Positions 1 to 6,623 of a DNA stretch of 29,704 bases are shown here, one piece after another (the stretch's first letter is position 1; each line of letters begins with the position of its first letter). The position numbers and the translations under genes were made by a program. This DNA is from JBFGCM01 sp041581135. Its GTDB lineage: Bacteria; Actinomycetota; Acidimicrobiia; Spongiisociales; UBA5794. The DNA lies in the NCBI GenBank assembly GCA_041581135.1, contig JBFGCM010000042.1, forward strand, positions 1-29,704, written 5' to 3'. The notes below the pieces were generated by a model. It saw only the letters and a program-made list of their open reading frames with translations, was not told where the DNA came from and ran no database searches.

Positions 1-1
1 C

Positions 2-322
2 GCACTGTGCATGTTGTTCGCCGGCGCCGGCCGCAAGCTCGCCGAGATGCGATCCCTCAAGGCCGCGGTGTGGGTCCAGGGCTTCCACGTGGGGGAACAC
101 GTCGTACTGACGGCGAGCTACCTGATGTTCGGGAAGGCCCTCGGCTTCTCCACGATGTTCGGCCTCCTGCAGGGAACGGCGCTGAGCACGCACCGGGTGT
201 GGTGGCACTTCACCATCAACCTGCTGGCGACCATCTACGCCGTCCGGGCGATCCAGGGTCTGCACCGCGAGCACGCCCTGCTACCGGACCTGACGATGGC
301 GCCGACCGTCCAGACCGCCTAG
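2..322 (+). CDS. Small membrane protein of unknown function (5' end outside window)
   Basis: The frame is open from base 2, so the true start probably lies upstream; the first visible ATG is at 11. The visible part is about 107 residues. It has two hydrophobic stretches likely to cross the membrane: one around HVVLTASYLMFGKALGFSTM, and one around WWHFTINLLATIYAVRAI. Several histidines lie near the membrane segments (FHVGEH, STHRVWWHF). I do not recognise the family. It lies upstream of, and converges on, the metal ATPase gene at 374-2404 with a 51-bp gap, so its link to metal handling is positional only. Coding is supported by an uninterrupted, compositionally sensible protein; the alternative frame from base 7 gives an arginine/proline-rich protein typical of a shadow. 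Confidence 0.6.
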   Translation, partial: ALCMLFAGAGRKLAEMRSLKAAVWVQGFHVGEHVVLTASYLMFGKALGFSTMFGLLQGTALSTHRVWWHFTINLLATIYAVRAIQGLHREHALLPDLTMAPTVQTA

Positions 323-373
323 ACCCGATGCACGGTGGTGCGGGGGCGGAGTGCTCCGCTCTCGCACCATCGT

Positions 374-2404
374 TCACGCCAAGTCGATCCGCCGCAGCAA
401 CATGGCGTTCACCGCCACGATCACCGTCGAAAGGCTCATGAACAGGGCCCCGATGGCCGGGTCGAGCAGGATGCCTGCCGTGGCAGCGGCACCGGCGGCC
501 AACGGAATCGCCACGGTGTTGTAGCCCGTGGCCCACGCGAGGTTCTGCACCATCTTGCGACGTGTCGCCCGCGACAGCTCGAGGGCGCGCACCACGTCGG
601 CGGCGTCGCTCTCGACGAGGACGAGGTCAGCCGATTCGATCGCCACGTTCGTTCCGGCACCGATCGCAACACCGAGATCCGCCGCCAACAACGCAGGCGC
701 ATCGTTGATACCGTCGCCGACGAAGGCGGTCGGCCCCTCGCGGCGCAACTCCTCGACGATCCGGGCTTTGTCTTGCGGCAACACCCGGGAGTGATAGCGC
801 TCGATTCCAACCTCGGCGGCCACCGTCGCCGCCACCGCCTCGGCGTCGCCGGTGATCATCACCGCCGTGACCCCGAGTTCGCGCAATCGCTCGATGGTGG
901 CCCGAGATGTGTCGCGCACCTTGTCAGCCAATGTGATGACGGCGATCGGGCCGGCGTCGTCGAAGATGACCACCGCGCTCTCCCCCCGCTCGTCGGCGAG
1001 CCGGATCGCATCCGCCAACTCACCGCCGGCCGCGAGGCCGAAGTCCTGGAGCCACTCGGGTCGCCCGATGCGGTACCGGATGCCGGCAACGACGCCTTCG
1101 ATACCGCGCCCGGGAATGGCAGCCACCGCCTCGACCGTGTCGGTGAGCTTGGTGCCGGCCGCCTCGACGATGGCGGCGGCCAGGGGATGCTCAGAACTCT
1201 GCTCCATCGCAGCGGCGATCGACAACGCGTCGTCCCTCCCCGGGGCGACCACACCCGACACCGCGAACCGCCCCTCGGTGAGCGTGCCGGTCTTGTCAAA
1301 GGCCACGAACTCGATGTTGCGCCCGCGCTCGAACGCTTCTCGGTTCCGGACGAGGATGCCGTTCCGGGCCGACACACTCGTGGCGTTCACGTTGACCAGC
1401 GGGATGGCCAGCCCGAGCGCGTGCGGACAGGCGATGACGAGAACGGTGACCGCCCGAGCAACGGCGAAGCCGACTCCTGACGTCCCCCACACCATCCAAG
1501 CGACGAAGGTGGGAACCGACACGCCAACGGCGATGATGGTGAGCCAGAACGCGGCGCGATCCGCCAACACTTGAAACCTGCTGCGTGATGCCTGCGCCTC
1601 CTCGACGAGCCGCATGATCTGGCTCAACGTCGTCGCGTCACCGGTACGAGTGATGGTGACGGTCAGCGCACCCTCGCCGTTGACCGCGCCGGTGACCACT
1701 TCGTCGCCGGCTTGCTTGGCCACAGGTCGCGACTCTCCGGTGAGGAACGCCTCGTTCATGCTCGAGGCGCCATCGACGACGTCGCCATCCGCCGGGACCT
1801 GCTCGCCCGGCCGAATCAGGATGAGATCGCCATCCGTCAGCGTCGCCACGGGGACATCCTCGATGGTCCCGTCATCGCCTACGCGATGCGCCACCGCCGG
1901 CACCATCGCGGCGAGGTGCTCGAGTGCTCGGGAGGCGGACTGGACCGAGCGCATCTCGATCCAGTGGCCGAGCAGCATGACGTCGAGCAGGGTGGCAAGC
2001 TCCCAGTAGAAGGGCTCACCATCCACGCCCAGGGACACCGCGATGCTGTAGACGTATGCCACGGTGATGGCGATCGAGATGAGCGTCATCATGCCGGGCC
2101 GACCGTCCCGAAGCTCATGCCCGCTGCCGCGCAGGAACACGATTCCCGCATAGAAGAACAGCACCGTCGCCAGGATCGGGTTCACCCACGACCGGCCCGG
2201 GAACTCGATGGCCTCGAAGCCGAACCAGCGCTGCATCGTCTCCGAGAAGTACAGGATCGGCACCGTGAGGACGAGGCTCACCCAGAGCCGGTCGCGGAAC
2301 ATCTCGGGTGTGTGGCCCTCATGCCGGTCGTGCCCGTCGTGCGCGGCCTGGTCCGACTCCGGGAGCGCCTGCGTGGTGGGATCGGTGGCGGTGCTCTGCG
2401 TCAT
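374..2404 (-). CDS. copB: Copper-type P1B ATPase with CPH motif (CopB-like)
   Basis: A heavy-metal-exporting P-type ATPase of the inner membrane, 676 residues. Visible landmarks in order: a His-rich N-terminus (residues 22-31, HDGHDRHEGH), which replaces the usual CxxC metal domain; the actuator motif LTGES (221-225); the transmembrane metal-site motif CPH (326-328); the phosphorylation motif DKTGTLTEG (370-378); the SEHP motif of the P1B nucleotide domain; and the hinge GDGINDAP. CPH rather than CPC is the mark of the CopB (P1B-3) subgroup, associated with Cu+/Cu2+/Ag+ transport. The ATG at 2404 is chosen because it overlaps the stop of the upstream SHOCT gene (shared bases 2401-2404, ATGA), implying translational coupling; longer readings upstream are not protein-like. 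Transcription should come from the MerR-type promoter at 2698-2729. The family is certain; the exact ion is inferred from the motif. Confidence 0.93.
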   Translation of the reverse strand: MTQSTATDPTTQALPESDQAAHDGHDRHEGHTPEMFRDRLWVSLVLTVPILYFSETMQRWFGFEAIEFPGRSWVNPILATVLFFYAGIVFLRGSGHELRDGRPGMMTLISIAITVAYVYSIAVSLGVDGEPFYWELATLLDVMLLGHWIEMRSVQSASRALEHLAAMVPAVAHRVGDDGTIEDVPVATLTDGDLILIRPGEQVPADGDVVDGASSMNEAFLTGESRPVAKQAGDEVVTGAVNGEGALTVTITRTGDATTLSQIMRLVEEAQASRSRFQVLADRAAFWLTIIAVGVSVPTFVAWMVWGTSGVGFAVARAVTVLVIACPHALGLAIPLVNVNATSVSARNGILVRNREAFERGRNIEFVAFDKTGTLTEGRFAVSGVVAPGRDDALSIAAAMEQSSEHPLAAAIVEAAGTKLTDTVEAVAAIPGRGIEGVVAGIRYRIGRPEWLQDFGLAAGGELADAIRLADERGESAVVIFDDAGPIAVITLADKVRDTSRATIERLRELGVTAVMITGDAEAVAATVAAEVGIERYHSRVLPQDKARIVEELRREGPTAFVGDGINDAPALLAADLGVAIGAGTNVAIESADLVLVESDAADVVRALELSRATRRKMVQNLAWATGYNTVAIPLAAGAAATAGILLDPAIGALFMSLSTVIVAVNAMLLRRIDLA

Positions 2405-2670
2405 TGCCGAAGATCGCGCTTTCTCTCCAGGTACTCCTCTCGGTCGATCTCGCCGCGGGCATACCGCTCCCCGAGCGTTGCCACGGGATCCGGCTGCCGG
2501 TCGGGTACCGAAGGCCTGACCACCGAGACGAACAACCAAGCGACGCCGCCGGCGACCAAGAGCAGCAAGATCCAACCGATGATGGCCATTCCCCATCCCC
2601 AGCCGTTCATGTGACCAAACCCATCGACATCGGCCACCAACCAGGCAGTGGCCGCATATGTGAGCGCCAT
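2401..2670 (-). CDS. Small SHOCT-domain membrane protein, first gene of the metal ATPase operon
   Basis: An 89-residue protein with one clear membrane helix (MAIIGWILLLLVAGGVAWLF) after a short Met/His/Gly/Trp stretch (GHMNGWGWGM). It ends in a SHOCT domain, seen as LGERYARGEIDREEYLERK. Small proteins of this build are often found beside copper ATPases in actinobacteria; their role is not settled, and assembly or oligomerisation of membrane partners is a common guess. The ATG at 2670 is preferred because a strong GGAGG ends 9 nt before it; another in-frame ATG at 2679 directly abuts the Shine-Dalgarno sequence. The stop overlaps the ATPase start by 4 bp. The gene is driven by the MerR-type promoter about 30 bp upstream. 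Confidence 0.85.
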   Translation of the reverse strand: MALTYAATAWLVADVDGFGHMNGWGWGMAIIGWILLLLVAGGVAWLFVSVVRPSVPDRQPDPVATLGERYARGEIDREEYLERKRDLRQ

Positions 2671-2697
2671 GAGATGCATCCTCCTCCTTCTCCCTGT

Positions 2698-2729
2698 GTT
2701 GTACACCTTCCATCCGGGTGGAAGGTCAA
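2698..2729 (-). promoter_or_regulatory. MerR/CueR-type promoter of the SHOCT-copB operon
   Basis: Read on the minus strand, a -35 box TTGACC (2729-2724) and a -10 box TACAAC (2703-2698) are separated by 20 bp (19 if the -10 is read as GTACAA). An over-long spacer of 19-20 bp filled by a dyad is diagnostic of promoters activated by MerR-family proteins through DNA untwisting. The layout closely resembles the E. coli copA promoter. Confidence 0.85.
2705..2726. promoter_or_regulatory. Inverted-repeat operator for the MerR-family metal sensor
   Basis: Arms ACCTTCCA and TGGAAGGT are perfectly inverted around a 6-bp centre (TCCGGG). The CCTTCC...GGAAGG core is the known CueR-class operator signature. 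The site fills the spacer of the minus-strand promoter. It also overlaps the expected upstream contacts of the sensor's own promoter, so the regulator probably represses itself while poising the efflux operon. Confidence 0.88.
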
Positions 2730-2734
2730 GGGCA

Positions 2735-2740
2735 TAGACT
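2735..2740 (+). promoter_or_regulatory. -10 element TAGACT of the metal sensor gene (leaderless)
   Basis: TAGACT lies exactly 6 bp upstream of the ATG at 2747 and there is no Shine-Dalgarno sequence between. Transcription would start at or next to the A of the ATG, giving a leaderless mRNA. Confidence 0.6.
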
Positions 2741-2746
2741 GGGAAC

Positions 2747-3199
2747 ATGCAGATCGGCGAGCTGGCGCGTTCCGTAGGTGTGTCCACCAAGACCATCCGC
2801 TACTACGAGGGCTTGGGCCTGCTCTACGAGCCCGTGCGCCTGCCGAACGGCTACCGATCGTATGACGAGCGGACGGTAGAGCGCCTTCGGTTCATCCGCG
2901 ATGCTCAGGCCAGTGGCCTCACGCTCACGGAGATCGGGGCGATTCTCGAGCTACGGGAGCGAGGCGCCTCGACCTGCGAACACGTGATCGACCTGTTGGA
3001 ACAACACCTCGAGACCCTCGACCGCCACATCGCAGATCTGCAACGCTCGCGTCAGCGGCTGATGGGGCTCACCGATCGAGCCCGCAGTCTCGATCCGGGG
3101 GATTGCACAGACCCGGAACGGTGCCAGACCATCCAACCGGCAGATCAATCCGGACCTGGCGTCACGGTCCACACCGGACCCGGCCGCCACCACCACTGA
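2747..3199 (+). CDS. MerR-family metal-responsive transcriptional regulator
   Basis: A 150-residue cytoplasmic DNA-binding sensor divergent from the SHOCT-copB operon. The N-terminal winged helix (IGELARSVGVSTKTIRYYE) is classic MerR. A dimerisation helix follows from about residue 80 to 108, then a metal loop with Cys120 and Cys126 (DCTDPERC). Cys77 sits at the start of the dimerisation helix, where CueR (Cu+) has Ser77 and ZntR/MerR (divalent ions) have Cys. The tail is His-rich (GRHHH). From known families the protein distorts the 19-20 bp spacer promoter when metal binds. Its partner genes and operator point to copper, while Cys77 and the short C-X5-C loop are not CueR-like, so the metal remains open. 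The ATG at 2747 is supported by the -10 box 6 bp upstream. Confidence 0.92.
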   Translation: MQIGELARSVGVSTKTIRYYEGLGLLYEPVRLPNGYRSYDERTVERLRFIRDAQASGLTLTEIGAILELRERGASTCEHVIDLLEQHLETLDRHIADLQRSRQRLMGLTDRARSLDPGDCTDPERCQTIQPADQSGPGVTVHTGPGRHHH

Positions 3200-3205
3200 A
3201 CGCCC

Positions 3206-4678
3206 TCAGCTCGAGCTGGCCGCCACCAACAGCGCAGTGACGACGATCACCGCTGTCAATATCACCGCTTCGAGGGTCACCGAGCGTTTCAGCGCCGCAT
3301 ACGCGGCGGGACGGTCCTCTCCGGACAGGTACCGGGGGATCACCGTGTGGTGGTTGTGGTATCCGAGCCAGCCCGCCAGGGCGACGATGCCGAGCTTGAG
3401 CGAAACGAGGCGTCCCCAGCCGGTGGTCCAGAGTTCCGTGACGCCATCGAGAATGGTCCACGTCAGCAGGAGGCCGGCAGCGCCCACCGCCACGACGGCG
3501 ACTGACGCGACCACCGAGAAGCGGACCGCCAGCACGGGCACGTCAGGCTCTACGCCCCGGCGGTGACGGTAGGCGGCGATGAGCGCCAGCATCACGACGC
3601 CGCCCGCCCAGATCGATGCTCCGACGACGTGCGCCGTGTTGGCCACCATCGTGACGAGCGGATGGCCCGCCGTCGCCGTATGACCGTCGAGCGCAAACGA
3701 CAAGACCAGCCCCGTCGCGGCGACGAACGCCCATACCGAATCGCTGCCGTCGAGTCGGACCGCGTGCGGCGCCTGAATCTTGGTCACTGTCGCCACCCCG
3801 CCCGACACGCTCGTCGGCACGCGGTCGGCGAGCATCGCAACGACGTCCGGCCCGCTGGACGCCGTGGCACTGGTCAGCCGCGACGTTGCGGTCAACGCCA
3901 TGCCCCCGACCAGCCGGATGGCGATTGCCAGGCCCACTCCGGTGGCCAGCGTGCCGGCAAAAGCGAACGGATCCATGATTGCGATCCAGTTGCCCGACGC
4001 GTCCACGACGGTCTGACCCAGCAACTCAACTCCTGCCCCCACAGCCGTGATGACGCCGAACCGTCGGATCCAGAAGACTGCCCGGCGCACCTCGTTCGGC
4101 TCACCCCTGAGCACCAAGGCGGCGAAAGCCAAACCTCCCACTCCCAAGACGGCACCCACCATGGCGAGGGCTCTGCCGACAGTCGCCAGCCGGGCGGCTC
4201 CCCGCCCGGGGGCGGCTGCATCGAGGAACGTCACCAACGCCTCGCCAGCATCCGCTGTCGAATCGTCTGGCGCGCTCGGACTCGAGGACGCTGCATGGTC
4301 GAGAGCTGCCGGCGCCAGTTCGAACGTGAACGTGCCACTGCGGGGGTGCGCATCACCGGCGCGCATCGTCCAGCGGACCGCCACCGTTCCAGGATCGATC
4401 GGGCTGTCGAACTCAGCCTCCCACATCGTGCCGTCGATCGACTTCAGCCTGACGGGGACGTGAACAGAACCGGATCCATCGAGCAATTCGACGCCTGTCT
4501 CCACGGGCGCAGCCGGCTCGGTGAACACGAGCTGCACCGTGCGCAACGGAGCATCGACGGTGCTGCCCAAGGCCGGAGTGGAGTGATCCAGATCGACGTG
4601 CGCCAGTGCAGTGGCGGTCGACATGAAGAGAATCAGCACGACCCCTGCCGAAACGGCAAGCGCGCGGATCAGACTCAT
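3206..4678 (-). CDS. CopC-CopD fusion: periplasmic copper-binding domain plus copper-uptake membrane domain
   Basis: A 490-residue fusion of the two proteins often made separately as CopC and CopD (the YcnJ-like arrangement). Residues 1-26 form a signal peptide ending ALA. Cleavage would expose His27 (HVDLDHSTPA), the amino-terminal copper ligand of CopC. The CopC beta-barrel ends with the conserved AGDAHPRSGTFTF segment carrying another copper ligand (DxHP). A Ser/Ala-rich linker leads to about eight hydrophobic helices of the CopD domain, with His residues such as NTAHVVGASIWAGG and LGYHNHH. The likely role is copper binding outside the cytoplasm and passage across the membrane. The ATG at 4678 has a GAGG 9 nt upstream and starts right at the signal peptide; an upstream ATG at 4717 only adds an unlikely leader. 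A -10-like TAGAGT lies at 4744-4739. The 3' end converges on the metal sensor, with 6 bp between stops. Confidence 0.9.
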   Translation of the reverse strand: MSLIRALAVSAGVVLILFMSTATALAHVDLDHSTPALGSTVDAPLRTVQLVFTEPAAPVETGVELLDGSGSVHVPVRLKSIDGTMWEAEFDSPIDPGTVAVRWTMRAGDAHPRSGTFTFELAPAALDHAASSSPSAPDDSTADAGEALVTFLDAAAPGRGAARLATVGRALAMVGAVLGVGGLAFAALVLRGEPNEVRRAVFWIRRFGVITAVGAGVELLGQTVVDASGNWIAIMDPFAFAGTLATGVGLAIAIRLVGGMALTATSRLTSATASSGPDVVAMLADRVPTSVSGGVATVTKIQAPHAVRLDGSDSVWAFVAATGLVLSFALDGHTATAGHPLVTMVANTAHVVGASIWAGGVVMLALIAAYRHRRGVEPDVPVLAVRFSVVASVAVVAVGAAGLLLTWTILDGVTELWTTGWGRLVSLKLGIVALAGWLGYHNHHTVIPRYLSGEDRPAAYAALKRSVTLEAVILTAVIVVTALLVAASSS

Positions 4679-4790
4679 GGGTACGGACCTCGGGGTCTCA
4701 CGGATGGATCCAGGCACCAGAGCAGCTGGGCGGCGGCGACTCTAGCCGTGGCCCCGACGCATCCCCAATCACTCTCGACCGGCGCGAGCG

Positions 4791-5213
4791 TCAGGGTGGG
4801 TACGACTCGAAGCCTTCCGTGCGTTGGGTTTCGCGAACATAAGCCGTGATTGCAGCTATGTCGTCTGTGGACAGCCCGGCGATGGGAGGCATGTCGCCGA
4901 ATTGCCAGTGGTGAGCCCGGCTGCCTTGCTGGACGGCGAGCGCGAACGAGAAATCGGCATGGTGACTCGGTCGGTAGATCTCGGACAAGTGGGACGGCCC
5001 ACGGTCCGTGCCCCGCAGATCGAACCCGTGACACGCGGCGCATGCCGAGTTATAGAGCGGCTCCCCCGCTGCCACCAGGTCGGGATCCTGCGGCTCGATC
5101 TCTGTGGCCACGTCCTCGCCCGTGCCACAGGCGCCCAGCAGGGCGACGATCGCGGCGACCAAGAGGAGCGTCGCTGCTCCGCGAACTCGGCAGAAAGCGT
5201 GAGACAAGCTCAC
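4791..5213 (-). CDS. Class I cytochrome c lipoprotein
   Basis: About 140 residues. A hydrophobic signal (ATLLLVAAIVALLGAC) ends in a lipobox, so the protein is predicted to be lipid-anchored on the outer face of the membrane. One haem c site is present as CAACH, with a plausible sixth ligand Met in FGDMPPIAGLS and the usual closing helix TDDIAAITAYVRE. The spacing from CxxCH to Met fits small mono-haem cytochromes. It lies upstream of the CopC-CopD gene on the same strand with a 112-bp gap, so it may be co-regulated, perhaps in electron transfer to a copper oxidase or in copper redox chemistry; this is inference. The GTG start at 5213 is the least certain part: no good Shine-Dalgarno sequence is visible. 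Longer readings to 5339 add a Pro/Arg/Gly-rich stretch that does not look coding. Confidence 0.82.
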   Translation of the reverse strand: MSLSHAFCRVRGAATLLLVAAIVALLGACGTGEDVATEIEPQDPDLVAAGEPLYNSACAACHGFDLRGTDRGPSHLSEIYRPSHHADFSFALAVQQGSRAHHWQFGDMPPIAGLSTDDIAAITAYVRETQRTEGFESYPP

Positions 5214-5443
5214 TACCGGACCGGCAGCTCGAACCGAGCCGACCGGATCACGCGGCGTCACGTCGCCCACCTGCGGGCCTGGCGCTCGAGTTGCTGGGCC
5301 GCCGGCGCGGCCCGGGCCACTCGACGACCTCGACGTCACTCGCCAATTGCACGGGGGGAGCTCCTCTCCTGCGCGAGTGCACTATGCCATTCGGGCCGGA
5401 GAACGGCGCCACTTCAGGCTGTTCCACCACCTACGATGCGGGC
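5214..5443. other. Divergent intergenic region between cytochrome c and a conserved unknown
   Basis: These 230 bp are G+C-rich and hold no convincing gene. The only promoter-like element I can support is TACGAT at 5432-5437, 6 bp before the GTG at 5444. I could not place the cytochrome promoter. Confidence 0.4.
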
Positions 5444-5914
5444 GTGGAGCTGACGTTGTTCGAGCAGGTCGCCGATCTGGTCCGCCTGATGACGCACACC
5501 GACCTCGGCGACGTGCGACTCCGGCACCATCGCCGCGGCATCAAGCTGTGGTTCGACGCCGAGCAACCGCCGAAAGAGCACTACGAGGCGCAACGACTGT
5601 CCCGGCGCTACGTCGATGGTGAAGACGGTGTGGCGATCGAGATCGGGTTCCACACCGAGCACACCGACACCGATCGCAACGTCGCCGTCATCGAGACCAT
5701 GCTGGCCGCCGAGAAGGAGTGGCGGACGACCCTCGGCGAGCCCGCCGAGGCGGGTGCGTTCTTCGGACCCGAGGCATGGCGCAGGGTGTCGGAGGCCTGG
5801 ATCGAGCCCGATCTCGATGACCCGGATCTCGCTTTCGAGATCGCAGGTCGCCTCGTCGACTACATGACGGCCTTGGAGCCGGTTCGGCGCCGGCCGACGG
5901 ACGCTGACCGGTAG
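5444..5914 (+). CDS. Conserved hypothetical acidic protein
   Basis: About 156 residues, soluble and acidic, with no membrane helix or signal peptide. The sequence begins MELTLFEQVADLVRLM (GTG start) and contains the motif RRGIKLWFDAEQPPKEHYEAQ. A later stretch (AIEIGFHTEHTDTDRNVAVI) suggests an alpha/beta fold with alternating strands. I do not recognise the family and assign no function. The GTG at 5444 is chosen because TACGAT ends 6 bp upstream, the same geometry seen at other genes here; an in-frame ATG at 5384 is the alternative. The gene converges on the YczE-like gene with a 54-bp gap. Confidence 0.72.
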   Translation: MELTLFEQVADLVRLMTHTDLGDVRLRHHRRGIKLWFDAEQPPKEHYEAQRLSRRYVDGEDGVAIEIGFHTEHTDTDRNVAVIETMLAAEKEWRTTLGEPAEAGAFFGPEAWRRVSEAWIEPDLDDPDLAFEIAGRLVDYMTALEPVRRRPTDADR

Positions 5915-5968
5915 CCGACGACACCACGTGACTGCGAATGCAAGTGGCTCGTTCTGAGACGGCCGCGT

Positions 5969-6589
5969 TCAGCCGGCCGCCGGCACCGGCGCCGGTCGGA
6001 GGGACAACCGGTTGAGCGACCACTCGACGAGGGGCCCGATGAAGAGGGCGAACATGACGGTGCCCACGCCGACAGTACCCCCGAGCAGCCATCCCGCCGC
6101 CAGCACCGAGATCTCGATGGCGGCTCGCACGAGGCCGATCCGAAGTCCGCGCCGAGCGATACCGGTCATGAGGCCGTCTCGTGGACCCGGGCCGAGCCCG
6201 GCGCCGATGTAGAACCCGGAGCCGACGCCCACGAGGACGAGGCCGAATGTCGTGATCGCGAACCGTGCCGCCACGTGGTCGACGTCGGGTACGACCGCCA
6301 GCACAAGATCGATCACCAGGCCGATGACGATGACATTGCTGATGGTGCCGATCCCGACGCGCTCGCGCAGCGGGAACCACATCAGCAGCACGACGAACCC
6401 GACGAGGATGTTCATCACGCCGATCGAGATCCCCGTGCGTTCCGAGAGACCCTGGTGCAGGACGTCCCACGGTGGCAGACCGAGATCGGCCGCCACCATG
6501 AGGGCGATGCCGGCGCCGAACAGCACCAGACCGGTGTAGAGGCGCATCAGCCTGACTCTGAGTTCGCGGCGCGGCGGCGTGGGAAGCAT
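5969..6589 (-). CDS. YczE/YitT-type integral membrane protein
   Basis: A 206-residue protein with about five membrane helices. It matches the YczE group (COG2364): a conserved start around LYTGLVLFGAGIALMVAADL, the motif GLPPWDVLHQGLSERTG, and the later GSGFYIGAGLGPGPRDGLMTG. The molecular function of the group is not established; transport or regulation of transport is assumed. The ATG at 6589 is supported by TAACGT at 6601-6596, exactly 6 bp upstream, with no Shine-Dalgarno sequence. The gene is divergent from the MFS transporter at 6624 with only 34 bp between start codons, so the two are likely regulated together. Confidence 0.88.
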   Translation of the reverse strand: MLPTPPRRELRVRLMRLYTGLVLFGAGIALMVAADLGLPPWDVLHQGLSERTGISIGVMNILVGFVVLLMWFPLRERVGIGTISNVIVIGLVIDLVLAVVPDVDHVAARFAITTFGLVLVGVGSGFYIGAGLGPGPRDGLMTGIARRGLRIGLVRAAIEISVLAAGWLLGGTVGVGTVMFALFIGPLVEWSLNRLSLRPAPVPAAG

Positions 6590-6623
6590 CGAGGCACGTT
6601 ACCGGCGCCCCTAGGCTGCGTCG
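6590..6623. promoter_or_regulatory. Compact divergent promoter with two leaderless -10 boxes
   Basis: Minus-strand TAACGT (6601-6596) and plus-strand TAGGCT (6612-6617) each lie 6 bp before their start codons (6589 and 6624). They are only 10 bp apart, so each promoter's -35 contacts would fall over the other gene's start region. Both promoters could hardly be occupied by RNA polymerase at once. Confidence 0.6.

Noticed and set aside
335..2614. Long plus-strand open frames opposite the metal ATPase
   Set aside because: They are Arg/His/Asp-rich shadow frames of the minus-strand ATPase, with no Shine-Dalgarno sequence or recognisable domain; high G+C produces such frames throughout the window.
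5214..5339. N-terminal extension of cytochrome c up to 5339
   Set aside because: The extra 42 residues are Pro/Gly/Arg-rich with no signal; the lipoprotein signal peptide starts soon after the GTG at 5213.
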